Shown here: piece after piece, positions 29,126 to 41,913 of the stretch | Position numbering within the stretch: the first letter of the stretch is position 1 | How the letters are laid out: each line of letters begins with the position of its first letter | From: DASQZT01 sp963728965 | GTDB taxonomy: Bacteria > Acidobacteriota > Terriglobia > Bryobacterales > Bryobacteraceae | Assembly (NCBI GenBank): GCA_963728965.1 | Contig: CAVSMH010000001.1 | Coordinates: forward strand, 434,001-498,000 | Direction: 5' to 3' | DNA: 64,000 nt | Program-made: the position numbers and the translations under genes | The notes under the pieces: model-generated | Seen by the model: only the letters and a program-made list of their open reading frames with translations | Told to the model about the DNA's origin: nothing | Databases searched by the model: none

Positions 29126-31246
29126 CTATTCTAGTAGCTTCATTTTGCGAACGCAGAAGGCGTCGTACGAAATGCCGTTGAAGGTGAGGCCGGAAAAAAC
29201 CAGGGCGATGGAGCGGCCATCGGCGGAGATCCACTTGGAGGGCAGCCGGTATCCGTGGGTTTCGCCGAGGCCCCAGTATTCGGTGTGGAATGCCACCGAC
29301 CAGGGGCCCCAGGGCTGCGGCGCTTCGTACAAGCCCCATCCGCCGGTATGGCCGTAGCCGACGGCCAGCAGGTAGCGCTTCAGACCCGGGTCGAAGACCG
29401 CGTCGACGCGCTGACAGTGCCCTGGAAATGAGAATACAGCGCGGCGCCGTTCGATATAGGAGGTGAACGAGGGGCGTCCGCGGGCGTCGAGCCCGGCGAA
29501 GAACTCCCACGCGGCACGGTCGCGCAGCTTCGATTTGGGGGCGCGGGCGAGCGCCACCCCATCGTCGACCGCGTAGGCGCTGGGTCCGTCCTGCGAGTAC
29601 GCGTAGACGTAGTCATCGGGCGCGCCGGCGTAGTTGGGTCCGAAATTCAGGAACGCCGGAGAGCCGAAGCCCTGGTCGAAGTGAAAACCCCAGGTCCAGG
29701 TGTGGCCGTGATCGGGGCTCCACACGAGCTGGGAATTGCCCACGTTGCGCACCCACAGATAGAGGACGCCGGCAACCATCAGCAGACCGCTGGCCTTGGC
29801 GCCGCGCGCGCCGTCTCCGGCGCGCTCTCCGGAGGCGGAGCGGAGATTCACGCCGGCGAAATCGTCCGGGCCTCCGGTGAGGCGAGCGAAGCCGAGGCTG
29901 AGCTTCTGCGGAAGTTTGGGTTCGAATCCCCAGCCGTCGCCGTATGCCGTGTAGAGATCGCCATCGTCGGCCCAAGTGACCGGCCAGTTATCGCTGTCTA
30001 CCGCCTGACGAACGACGGAGGCGGCGGGGGCGAACTCCACGTGCCGGATGACGCGGCTCGGCGGATACGGCGGGTTCACCGGTTGGACGGGGTTGCCCAT
30101 GGCGTCCATCACGGGTGCGAACAGCATCTCGTAAATGGATTTCCAGAATTCGCTTTCCGCGGCGGTGAGGGCGGTGCCGTTGCGGACCACGATCAGCTTC
30201 AGGCTGGGAACGGCGAGGGCGACCTGGTTACCGGCGCCGGCGCCGGCGAACGCATCGCGGGGCACGGCGGGCCAGGCGCCATCGAAGTTCACCCACCAGC
30301 CGAGGCCGGAGCCCGGAGCGTAGGGCGTGGCGGTGCGATCGGGCATCGGCATCCCGGCATAGCGCAGCGCCGCGTCCACCGAGCGCTCGCCCGCCAGCGG
30401 CTTGCCGTCCCACATACCGCGGTTCATCATCCATTCGAAGACGCGAGCGGTGGCGCGCGGCGTGTAGGCGCCGCCGCCCCAATTGGCGTACAGGTCGAGT
30501 CCGTCTACGCGGTACGGGCGTCCATAGCCGATGGACCATTCTTGATCGGGAATGCCGAGGGGCCGCATGACGCGGTCGCGCAGCAGCGCCTTGATGTCGG
30601 TGTGCGGAGCACCGCGCAAGCTGGCGGTGACGGCGTACGCCAGCGCGGCCATTCCGGGATTGCTGTACTGGTAGCGGGTGCCGGGCGCGAACAGCATGGG
30701 GGCCTCGTGGAGCGCGATGGTGAACGGATCGGGCGTGCGTTTCCAGAAGCGGTCCATCCAGCCGGAGTCGGCGTGTTCGGCGTCGGATATGCCGGACGTG
30801 TGGGTGGCGAGGTGGCGGATCAGGATTTTCGATTTCAGCGGATCTTCGCTCCAGCCGGGGATAAAGCGTGACGCCGGATCGCCCGGCCGGATGCGTCCGT
30901 CGTTCATGGCGAGGAGCAGGGACACGCCGCCCACCAGGGCTTTGGCCATGGAGGCGGTGTAGTGCAGCTTGGCCGCGGTCTCGCCCGGGGCATACCACTC
31001 AAACACCGTGCGGCCATCCTTGACGATCAGGATGGCGGAGGTGTGATGCTGCGCGAGATGGTCGCGCATGGCTTCCAGTTTGGCGGCGTCGAAACCGGCG
31101 GCGGCCGGGGAGATGGCGGGCCAGGAGAGGCCCTGGGCCGCGGCGGCGCAGGCCGCGGCGAGGCAGAGGAGCACGCGGCAGACAGGCCACGGAATGAAAC
31201 CGCTTGCGGGAATAGCAGGCCCAAAGATAGGCTTGCCGGGGGACAT
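29126..31246 (-). CDS. Exported beta-lactamase-fold serine hydrolase fused to a DUF4185-like C-terminal domain
   Basis: A 706-residue protein. After a signal peptide (about residues 20-38) comes a serine beta-lactamase/class C esterase domain. It has the SxxK motif SMAK (Ser99-Lys102), a YSN triad element in RYQYSNPGMA, and a conserved HTSG segment. From about residue 395 a second domain of about 300 residues resembles DUF4185 proteins (TWADDGDLYTAYGDGWGF, then a long beta-rich region with HTGGWGLYEAPQPWGPW). The pairing is unusual. The start MSPGKP is chosen for the signal peptide; a TATCTT box lies 6 bases upstream. It is co-transcribed with the ADP-ribosylglycohydrolase-like gene. Confidence 0.78.
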   Translation of the reverse strand: MSPGKPIFGPAIPASGFIPWPVCRVLLCLAAACAAAAQGLSWPAISPAAAGFDAAKLEAMRDHLAQHHTSAILIVKDGRTVFEWYAPGETAAKLHYTASMAKALVGGVSLLLAMNDGRIRPGDPASRFIPGWSEDPLKSKILIRHLATHTSGISDAEHADSGWMDRFWKRTPDPFTIALHEAPMLFAPGTRYQYSNPGMAALAYAVTASLRGAPHTDIKALLRDRVMRPLGIPDQEWSIGYGRPYRVDGLDLYANWGGGAYTPRATARVFEWMMNRGMWDGKPLAGERSVDAALRYAGMPMPDRTATPYAPGSGLGWWVNFDGAWPAVPRDAFAGAGAGNQVALAVPSLKLIVVRNGTALTAAESEFWKSIYEMLFAPVMDAMGNPVQPVNPPYPPSRVIRHVEFAPAASVVRQAVDSDNWPVTWADDGDLYTAYGDGWGFEPKLPQKLSLGFARLTGGPDDFAGVNLRSASGERAGDGARGAKASGLLMVAGVLYLWVRNVGNSQLVWSPDHGHTWTWGFHFDQGFGSPAFLNFGPNYAGAPDDYVYAYSQDGPSAYAVDDGVALARAPKSKLRDRAAWEFFAGLDARGRPSFTSYIERRRAVFSFPGHCQRVDAVFDPGLKRYLLAVGYGHTGGWGLYEAPQPWGPWSVAFHTEYWGLGETHGYRLPSKWISADGRSIALVFSGLTFNGISYDAFCVRKMKLLE

Positions 31247-31304
31247 GGATCGAAGATACAATGGCCGCGGTGCAAGCGATTTCAACCGAAGGCGGTAGGA
31301 CTTC

Positions 31305-32861
31305 ATGAGTAACAGACTATCCAGACGACAGTTCGCAATTCAAGGCGCGGCTCTCGGGCTCGCAGCCCTGACCGTGAAAAAGGCACGCAGTGCGCCGGCC
31401 GAAGAACACCGGCTGTCGATCGCGCCCGCGGCCAGCATTGGCACGATCCGTCCGGAGTTGCACGGTCACTTTGCCGAGCACCTCGGCTCCTGCACGTATG
31501 GCGGACTCTGGGTCGGTAAGAACTCGAAGATACCCAACATCAACGGCTATCGCCAACAGGCGGTGGAGTACCTGAAGGCGCTGGGCATCCCGGTGCTGCG
31601 CTGGCCGGGCGGTTGTTTCGCCGACGACTACCATTGGCGCGAAGGCATCGGCCCGGCCGAGAAACGGCCCAAGCTCGTGAACATTCACTGGGGCAACTAC
31701 GTGGAAGACAACAGCTTCGGTACGCACGAGTTCATCGGGCTGTGCCGCCTGATTGGCGCGGAGCCGTACCTTGCCGGCAACGTGGGCAGCGGGAGTCCGC
31801 AGGAATTGCGCGACTGGGTGGAGTACTGCAATTACCCCTCGGGCAGCACGCTGTCCGACGAGCGGGCCGCGAACGGTTCGCCCGAGCCGTTCAAAGTGCG
31901 GTACTGGGGCGTCGGCAACGAGAATTGGGGCTGCGGGGGGCAGATGCGCGCCGATGAGTACAACCAGCACTACCGGCAGTTCGCCAACTACATGCGCCGT
32001 TTCGGGGATACCACGCCGTTCCTGATTGCCTGCGGTCCGAACCGCAACAACAAGGACTGGACGGAGAAGTTTTTCGGGGCGATGCCGGGCGGCCGCGGTC
32101 GCCTGCCCAACGGGTACGCCATGCACTACTACTCCAACAGCCGCGTGCCCGCCACCAAGTTCACGGCCGATGCCATGCACCAGCAGTTCCAGTCGTTCCC
32201 GCTGATCGAGGAGGCCATCCTGGAGCAGCGGGCGCTGCTCGATAAATTCGATCCCAGCAAGAACATCGGGCTGATGGTGGACGAATGGGGCGTGTGGGAC
32301 CAGATGGTTCCCGAAGAGCAGCAGAAGTACGGCCGGCTGTGGCAGCAGATCACGATGCGCAGCGCGGTGGCCGCGGCGCTCGGCCTCAACGTATTCCATC
32401 GCCAGGCCGATAAACTCTACATGTGCAACATCGCGCAGATTGCCAACGTGCTGCACTCGATCATCCTCACCGAGGAAGACAAGTGCATCCGCACGCCCAC
32501 CTACTACGCGTTCGAGCTGTTGAAGCCGCACCGCGGAAAGACGGCGATCCAGGTGGAAAACGACGACAAATCGCCGGTGGGCCTTTCGGTGTCGGCATCG
32601 CACGAGAACAACGACCTGGTGGTCACGCTGGTGAATCCCAAGCCCGATACGCCGATGAAGGTGAACTGCGCGATCGCGGGCAAGAGCGCCTCGTCGGCCA
32701 CGGCACGCGCGCTGTATCATGCCGATATGAACGCGTGCAATACATTCGATCACCCCGATGTGGTGGTTCCCAAGAATCACACGGCCAGCGCCTCGGGCTC
32801 GGGCGTACAGGTGGAACTGCCGCCGCTTTCGGTGGTCACGGTCTCGGTCCGCATGGCATGA
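31305..32861 (+). CDS. Exported alpha-L-arabinofuranosidase, GH51
   Basis: A 518-residue GH51 enzyme removing arabinofuranosyl units from arabinan or arabinoxylan. A Tat signal (SRRQFAIQGAALGLAALTV) precedes the (beta/alpha)8 domain. Acid/base Glu206 lies in WGVGNENWG and nucleophile Glu327 in LMVDEWGVW. The LRWPGGCFADDYHW loop is typical. A C-terminal beta-sandwich ends near SVVTVSVRMA. GGTAGGA precedes the ATG. It is first of three genes for arabinan use, 9 bases before the second GH51. A TACAAT box (31257-31262) overlaps the leftward TATCTT box of the divergent hydrolase gene. Confidence 0.93.
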   Translation: MSNRLSRRQFAIQGAALGLAALTVKKARSAPAEEHRLSIAPAASIGTIRPELHGHFAEHLGSCTYGGLWVGKNSKIPNINGYRQQAVEYLKALGIPVLRWPGGCFADDYHWREGIGPAEKRPKLVNIHWGNYVEDNSFGTHEFIGLCRLIGAEPYLAGNVGSGSPQELRDWVEYCNYPSGSTLSDERAANGSPEPFKVRYWGVGNENWGCGGQMRADEYNQHYRQFANYMRRFGDTTPFLIACGPNRNNKDWTEKFFGAMPGGRGRLPNGYAMHYYSNSRVPATKFTADAMHQQFQSFPLIEEAILEQRALLDKFDPSKNIGLMVDEWGVWDQMVPEEQQKYGRLWQQITMRSAVAAALGLNVFHRQADKLYMCNIAQIANVLHSIILTEEDKCIRTPTYYAFELLKPHRGKTAIQVENDDKSPVGLSVSASHENNDLVVTLVNPKPDTPMKVNCAIAGKSASSATARALYHADMNACNTFDHPDVVVPKNHTASASGSGVQVELPPLSVVTVSVRMA

Positions 32862-32870
32862 GGTGAAACG

Positions 32871-34418
32871 ATGAAGATGACTCGACGCAGTTTCGGACTG
32901 GCGGTGGCCGGCGCGCCGTACATCCTGCGCGGACAGCCGGCGGCGCTTCGCGCGCGCATCAAGATCGATACCGAGCGGGCGATCGGCGATATCGATCCGC
33001 TGCTCTACGGAAACTTCATCGAGCACCTCGGCCGCTGCATCGATGGCGGGGTGTTCGAGGAGAAATCGCCGCTCTCCGATTCCCAGGGCTACCGCAAAGA
33101 CGTGCTGGAGGCGGCCAAGAAGCTCAATGTGACGCTGCTTCGCTGGCCGGGCGGGAACTTCTCGTCGAACTATCACTGGAAGGACGGGATCGGCCCGCGC
33201 GATCAGCGCCCGCCGCGCCTGGAGATGGCCTGGGGGACGGTGGAGAGCAACCGCTTCGGGACGCACGAGTTTCTGCAGTATGCGGAGATGCTCGGCACCG
33301 AGCCCTATATCTGCTGCAATCTCGGCACGGGCACCTGGACCGAGGCGCAGCAGTGGGTGGAATACGTCAATTCCTCCGAAGATACGGCGATGACGCGCCT
33401 GCGCAAACAGAACGGGCGCGCCGAGCCGTGGAAGGTGAAGTACTGGGGGCTGGGCAACGAAATGGACGGTCCCTGGCAGATGGGCCATCGCAGCGCCGAG
33501 GAGTACGGCAAATTCGCGCTGGAAGCGGCCAAGCTGATGAAGTGGACCGATCCCGAGATCAAGCTGATTGCGGCGGGCAGTTCCAACTTTCAGCCGGGGG
33601 TGGACTGGACCGCCTGGAATCGCACCGTGCTGGAATACCTGCGGCAGCACGCCGATTTCCTGGCGATCCACATGTACGTCGGGAACCCGAACAACAACTT
33701 CGGCGATTTTCTGACCAGCTCGGTGGATCTGGACCAGCGCATCAAAATCACCGAAGGGATTATCGATTCGGCCATGGCAGGGCAGCCCGGCAACCGGCGG
33801 GTGTACATCGCCTGGGACGAGTGGAATGTCTGGTACCGGGCCCGCGGCGCCAAGGAGCGCGGCCGCCGGATCCTCGAAGAGCACTACAACCTGGAAGACG
33901 CCCTGGTGGTGGCCACATTCCTGAATTCGTTCGTGAACCACGCGCATATCGTGAAGATCGCCAACATGGCGCAACTGGTGAACGTGATCGCGCCGATCTT
34001 CACGAACGAGAACAGCCTGTTCCTGCAGACCATCTACTATCCGCTGGCGCTGTTCGCCAACAACAGCAAGGGCAAGGCGCTCCAGCTATTCGTGGATTCC
34101 CCCAAATACAAATCGACCCGGTTCGACGACGTGCCGTACCTGGATGCTTCCGCGGCGTACGACAACGGCACGCTGGTGGTCAACGTGGTGAACCGCCATC
34201 GCGACCAGCCGATCGAAGCCGAACTGTTGGCCGAGGACAAACAGTTTTCGGGTCCGGTGGCGGTTTCCGAAGTAAACGGTCCCGATATCAAAGCCGAGAA
34301 CGACTTCGGCAAAACTACCGTGAAGGCGACGGAACGCTCGGCGAGCGCGAGCGGCAACACGCTGCGGTACACGTTCCCGGCGCATTCGTACACCATGTTG
34401 AAGGTGAAGCTGGCCTGA
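32871..34418 (+). CDS. Exported alpha-L-arabinofuranosidase, GH51, second copy
   Basis: A 515-residue GH51 paralog with a Tat-like start (TRRSFGLAVAGAP). Acid/base Glu197 lies in YWGLGNEMDG and nucleophile Glu317 in AWDEWNVWY. The LRWPGGNFSSNYHW loop is conserved. It differs from its upstream neighbour in most other positions, so it is an old duplication or a separate acquisition, and the two may prefer different linkages. GAGGTG lies 6 bases before the chosen ATG; ATG 32877 is an alternative. Confidence 0.93.
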   Translation: MKMTRRSFGLAVAGAPYILRGQPAALRARIKIDTERAIGDIDPLLYGNFIEHLGRCIDGGVFEEKSPLSDSQGYRKDVLEAAKKLNVTLLRWPGGNFSSNYHWKDGIGPRDQRPPRLEMAWGTVESNRFGTHEFLQYAEMLGTEPYICCNLGTGTWTEAQQWVEYVNSSEDTAMTRLRKQNGRAEPWKVKYWGLGNEMDGPWQMGHRSAEEYGKFALEAAKLMKWTDPEIKLIAAGSSNFQPGVDWTAWNRTVLEYLRQHADFLAIHMYVGNPNNNFGDFLTSSVDLDQRIKITEGIIDSAMAGQPGNRRVYIAWDEWNVWYRARGAKERGRRILEEHYNLEDALVVATFLNSFVNHAHIVKIANMAQLVNVIAPIFTNENSLFLQTIYYPLALFANNSKGKALQLFVDSPKYKSTRFDDVPYLDASAAYDNGTLVVNVVNRHRDQPIEAELLAEDKQFSGPVAVSEVNGPDIKAENDFGKTTVKATERSASASGNTLRYTFPAHSYTMLKVKLA

Positions 34419-34422
34419 GGCC

Positions 34423-35382
34423 ATGCACGGGCTTTTGCTGGCATTGCAACTGCTGGCGCTCCACGGCGACGTGGAAGGCGTCCACGACCCGGCGATCATC
34501 CGCGAGGGCGGCACCTACTACGTTTTCTGCACCGGCGGCCGCCCGGGCGGGGGTGTGATCCCGATTCGCACATCGAGCGATATGACTACCTGGAAGCTCG
34601 CGGGGTACGTGTTCGAGAAGCTTCCGGACTGGGCCGCGAAAGAGATTCCGAAGGCGCGCGGGGCGTGGGCTCCCGATATTTCGTTCTACAACGGCAGGTA
34701 TCAACTGTACTATGCCGTCTCGACGTTCGGCAGCCGGAACTCCGCCATAGGGCTTGCCACCAACGCCACGCTCGATCCCGGAAGCCCCAACTACCGCTGG
34801 GTGGATGAAGGCATGGTGCTTCGCTCTTACCAGGACAAGGATGACTGGAACGCCATCGACCCCAATCTGTTTATCGAGAACAAGCACAGCGTGTGGCTCG
34901 ATTGGGGCAGTTTCTGGGGCGGCATCAAAATGCGCCGGCTGGATCCGGAGACGGGCAAGCCCGCGGAAAACGACACGACCGTGTACTCGCTTTCGAGCCG
35001 GCCGCGGACGCCACCCATCGGCGGGTCGGTAGAGGCGCCGTTCCTGATCCGACACGGCGGCTGGTTCTATCTGTTCGTGTCGTTCGACCGCTGCTGCCGG
35101 GGCGTGAACAGCACGTACAACGTGGTGGTCGGCCGGTCCAAGAAGGTGACCGGACCGTATGTCGACAAAAGCGGAAAGCCGATGACGGAAGGCGGCGGCT
35201 CAGTGGTGATCGCAGCCCAGACCGCAAACTGGCACGGTGCCGGCCATGAGGCCGTGCTCCAGGAAAAACGCGCGGATTACCTGGTCTTCCACACGTATGA
35301 CGGGAAGACCGGGCGTCCATTCCTACAGATCGAAACGATGGAATGGGTGGACGGCTGGCCGCGGGTCGCACCGCTACCCTAG
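34423..35382 (+). CDS. Arabinan endo-1,5-alpha-L-arabinosidase-like enzyme, GH43
   Basis: A 319-residue five-blade propeller enzyme. Catalytic residues are Asp22 in VEGVHDPAII, Asp146 in NAIDPNLF and Glu204 in GGSVEAPFLI, at the expected spacing. A short hydrophobic start (MHGLLLALQLLALHG) suggests export, although it is a weak signal. It begins 4 bases after the second GH51 stop. Together the three enzymes would cut the arabinan backbone (GH43) and trim side chains and ends (GH51). No sugar transporter is adjacent; the TonB receptors upstream are too far away to be assigned. Confidence 0.9.
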   Translation: MHGLLLALQLLALHGDVEGVHDPAIIREGGTYYVFCTGGRPGGGVIPIRTSSDMTTWKLAGYVFEKLPDWAAKEIPKARGAWAPDISFYNGRYQLYYAVSTFGSRNSAIGLATNATLDPGSPNYRWVDEGMVLRSYQDKDDWNAIDPNLFIENKHSVWLDWGSFWGGIKMRRLDPETGKPAENDTTVYSLSSRPRTPPIGGSVEAPFLIRHGGWFYLFVSFDRCCRGVNSTYNVVVGRSKKVTGPYVDKSGKPMTEGGGSVVIAAQTANWHGAGHEAVLQEKRADYLVFHTYDGKTGRPFLQIETMEWVDGWPRVAPLP

Positions 35383-35449
35383 GTTGCTCATCGCCCGGCA
35401 TTGTTCTGGCCAGCCGGCTGCCGGATTGCCGCGGGTGTGGCTTCCTTCG

Positions 35450-39010
<3,561 letters not shown>

Positions 39011-39013
39011 GGC

Positions 39014-40783
39014 CTAGTTTGCCCGTGTCCCTTCGGTCGTGATGCTTTCCGCGATGTGCATGACGAAATTCGCCGCCGAGCCGATCACGCCTTTGGTGTG
39101 CGGCACCTGATACATAGGACGCCTGGATTCGGGATGCGCCTCCACCCACGCGCGGCACTGATCGAGGGTGAGCCCGGCGCGGTCGAGCGTTTCGGCAAAT
39201 TCCTTCTTGGCCTTGTTTTTGGCCTCGCCGAGCGCCATCTGCACGCGGCTGTGAGCGTTGATCTCGCCTTCGCCCGAAGTTTCGATGGGCAGATAGATCA
39301 TGTCCTTGTAATTGGAGACGACCGCCGATTGCGCACCGTCGGACTGGGTGGACGGCATGCAGCCGAAAGGCTTGAGGGAAAGCACCATGTGGGCCAGATC
39401 TTTGTTGGAGTAGTAAATATTTTTGGCGACCTCGAGGTGGCCTTCGCCGCCGCCCGCGCGGGAGTTGTAGAAGGGATGTCCGAGGCGCTGGAGCTCGTAC
39501 TGATCGGCAAGGTGGTGGGCGATGCCGCCCAGGGAGTTCACGATTTTGTGATACTCGCGCTTGAAGATCGCTTCGGCCAGTTTCAGTTTGGCGACCTTCT
39601 GGCGGAAATCCACTTCGATTTTGGCGCGGGAACCGATCTTCCAGATGGGCGGCAGGACGGCGCCTTCCTCGAGCCCTTTGAAGTCTTTGTACTTCTGGAT
39701 GACCTGGTGAATCATGTACATGATCCAGGTACCAATGGGCTCGACCAACACCTGGGCGCCCTCGCGCTGCAGGAAGGTGAACATGTTGAAGTTGCCGTCC
39801 CCTTCGGTGGTCTGGGCCCAGAATTCGCCCGTGATCTTGACGATTGGCTTGATGCGCAGGCGGTCGATTTCGATTTCGTTAAAGCGATCGCGGCAGCGCT
39901 CGAGCGCGGAGACGTAGTCATCGCCCTTGAGCTGGTTAACGAATTTGCCGATGTATTCGGCGGTGTCGGAGAAGCCGCCCAGGTATTTCGTGAGGCCGCC
40001 ATCGAGCTTCCAGGGCCGTTTGCGGCGGAAGATCTCGTGCAGGTAATCCATGTTGTCGTCGAGCACGCCATCGGTCGCGCCCGCTTCCATTTCATAGGGG
40101 CGAATGGCGTAGGCCACCTCGTTGACGACGTCGCCACAGTTGAGCGCATTCAGGATTCCGAGGAAGAAATCCAGATTCATCTCGAGACCGGCCTCGGCAT
40201 CGGACTGGTCCAGACCGCCGGACTGCTGGAAGAGGAGCACGCGGAAGCCGTCGAATCCGGCGTTGCGCAGGGCCAGTCGATACTCGGCTTCATACATGCC
40301 GAAGCGGCATGGCCCACAGGCTCCGGCGGTAAAAAAGACGTACCGGTCGATGATCTCCTGTTTGGAAAGGCCCTGTTCTTCGAGCGACTGAAGGTACTGC
40401 ACCAGGTTGCCCACGGTGAAGTAGGTGGGATTGCACTGCCCGTTGTTGCCGTACTCCTTCCCCGTCTGGAAGGCTTTCACATTGGGCGTGGGCACGGCCT
40501 CGGCGCAGTATCCCAGACCCTCTAACGCGCCATGGACCAGCTTTTCATGTTTCCAGGTGAGTCCGCCGAACAACAAGGTGGTGTTCGGGCGCTGGTCTTT
40601 GGTGAACGGCCGTTCCTGGGGCCGCTTGAAATGGTGCGCATCGCGCTTCACAAGACCCGCGTCACGTTCGAGCCGAGCGCGCTCCTCCGCGAGTCGCTGC
40701 TGGATGATCTCTTCCACCGACGAGCCGATTTGAACGAGGTTCGCGGATGTAGTGGTTTTGGGTTGGACAGTCTGAGTGCTCAT
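39014..40783 (-). CDS. HgdB/COG3581-like iron-sulfur partner protein of the activase
   Basis: A 589-residue protein related to the D-component of 2-hydroxyacyl-CoA dehydratases and to double-cubane-cluster proteins. Conserved cysteines that could hold clusters are Cys117 (NNGQCNPTYF), Cys156 and Cys159 (GACGPCRFGMYE), Cys216 and Cys475 (FGCMPS). The family is mostly known from anaerobes, where it accepts electrons from the ATP-driven activase encoded just downstream. No transferase or CoA-substrate gene is adjacent, so calling it a dehydratase would be a guess. The first 60 residues are polar and low in conservation. No clear promoter was found in the 298 bases upstream on this strand. Confidence 0.82.
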   Translation of the reverse strand: MSTQTVQPKTTTSANLVQIGSSVEEIIQQRLAEERARLERDAGLVKRDAHHFKRPQERPFTKDQRPNTTLLFGGLTWKHEKLVHGALEGLGYCAEAVPTPNVKAFQTGKEYGNNGQCNPTYFTVGNLVQYLQSLEEQGLSKQEIIDRYVFFTAGACGPCRFGMYEAEYRLALRNAGFDGFRVLLFQQSGGLDQSDAEAGLEMNLDFFLGILNALNCGDVVNEVAYAIRPYEMEAGATDGVLDDNMDYLHEIFRRKRPWKLDGGLTKYLGGFSDTAEYIGKFVNQLKGDDYVSALERCRDRFNEIEIDRLRIKPIVKITGEFWAQTTEGDGNFNMFTFLQREGAQVLVEPIGTWIMYMIHQVIQKYKDFKGLEEGAVLPPIWKIGSRAKIEVDFRQKVAKLKLAEAIFKREYHKIVNSLGGIAHHLADQYELQRLGHPFYNSRAGGGEGHLEVAKNIYYSNKDLAHMVLSLKPFGCMPSTQSDGAQSAVVSNYKDMIYLPIETSGEGEINAHSRVQMALGEAKNKAKKEFAETLDRAGLTLDQCRAWVEAHPESRRPMYQVPHTKGVIGSAANFVMHIAESITTEGTRAN

Positions 40784-41081
40784 AGTAGGTAAGCCTTTCC
40801 CAGTTTGAGGTCATCTTGGCTCTTTAAACGATTGAAAGAAATAGGTATCCATCGAATGGCGACATCATGGTCGGAATGGGGGAATCCATGGGTTGAGCGG
40901 AACGCGCGAGAATTCGAACAAAATTGGACCCGCTGTGAGGGTCCGGACATTGACCGGACTTGGGGCAGGGCAATGGCGAGCGGGTCACCCGCACTTGACT
41001 CCTCGTTCCGATTCTGATAACTCTCTCTAGACTGCGGCACCTGCTGCCCGGGTACCAGCTTTTTTTGGGGGAAATGACTCG
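40784..41081. other. 298-base divergent intergenic region
   Basis: No gene is seen. Rightward there is a good promoter at 40995-41022. For the leftward activase operon no confident -35/-10 pair is visible. A run of T and G (41061-41070) precedes the rightward start and could serve as its ribosome site (GGGGGAA). Confidence 0.5.
40995..41022 (+). promoter_or_regulatory. Sigma70-type promoter of the exported-protein cluster
   Basis: TTGACT (40995-41000), 16 bases, ATAACT (41017-41022). The predicted transcript begins about 50 bases before the ATG at 41082. Confidence 0.6.
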
Positions 41082-41897
41082 ATGCCAGTGCTGTTTCGAG
41101 AGCGGCGGATGGCCGTCTGCGCGCTTGCGGCTGGACTCCTGGCGGCGGCCGCAACGATGTTCGCTCAAACGGCGTATCAAGGGCCCCGGATGCCGGACGG
41201 CAAGCCCAATCTGAACGGCATCTGGCAGGCGATGAATACGGCCAATTGGGATTTGGAGGAACATTCGGCGCGGGGCGGGCTGGTGGTCGCATTGGGGGCC
41301 ATCGGCGCCGAACCCGGCGGCAGTGGCGTGGTGGACGGCGGCGCCATCCCCTATCTGCCCGGCGCCCGGGAACGGAAGCAAGCCAATTTCGAAGCCCGCC
41401 TGAGTGCCGATCCCGAGGTCAAATGCTACCTGCCTGGCATACCGCGAGCAGCCTACATGCCGTATCCGTTCCAGATCTTGCACAGTGCGGAGGCGATCTT
41501 CTTCGCGTACGAATACGACGGCGCGGTACGCAATATCTACCTCAAGGATCCGGGGCCGGCGCCCACCGACTCCTGGATGGGACAATCGGTGGGCCACTGG
41601 GAAGGGAATACGCTGGTGATCGACGTTACGGGGCTGGATGAGCGCACCTGGTTGGACCGCGCCGGCAATTTTCACAGCGACGCGCTGCACGTGGTGGAGC
41701 GCTACACGCCACTCACTCCCGACGTGCTCTCCTACGAAGCGACCATCGAAGATCCCAAAGTGTTTTCGCGCCCGTGGAAGATCCGAATGCCGCTCTACCG
41801 CCACCTGGAAAAGAACGCCCGGCTGATGGAGTTCAAGTGCGTGGAATTTGCCGAAGACCTGATGTACGGCGATTTCAGCAAGAAGACCCAAAAGTAG
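41082..41897 (+). CDS. Exported protein of unknown function
   Basis: A 271-residue secreted protein: signal peptide MAVCALAAGLLAAAATMFAQ, then a mature part opening with GPRMPDGKPNLNGIWQ. Its C-terminal part (SVGHWEGNTLVIDVTGLDERTWLD, HVVERYTPL, YEATIEDPKVFSRPWKI) closely parallels that of the protein at 42333, so the two are paralogs. This family is frequent in acidobacterial genomes and has no known function to my knowledge. It heads a three-gene operon from the promoter at 40995. Confidence 0.75.
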   Translation: MPVLFRERRMAVCALAAGLLAAAATMFAQTAYQGPRMPDGKPNLNGIWQAMNTANWDLEEHSARGGLVVALGAIGAEPGGSGVVDGGAIPYLPGARERKQANFEARLSADPEVKCYLPGIPRAAYMPYPFQILHSAEAIFFAYEYDGAVRNIYLKDPGPAPTDSWMGQSVGHWEGNTLVIDVTGLDERTWLDRAGNFHSDALHVVERYTPLTPDVLSYEATIEDPKVFSRPWKIRMPLYRHLEKNARLMEFKCVEFAEDLMYGDFSKKTQK

Positions 41898-41913
41898 TGC
41901 AGGAGGAGTTGCG

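Noticed and set aside
31317..33974. An 885-codon open frame on the minus strand
   Set aside because: It spans two GH51 genes that have intact catalytic residues on the other strand.
39014..40783. Naming the partner protein a 2-hydroxyglutaryl-CoA dehydratase subunit
   Set aside because: There is no second dehydratase subunit, CoA-transferase or glutamate-fermentation gene nearby, so the specific name is not supported.
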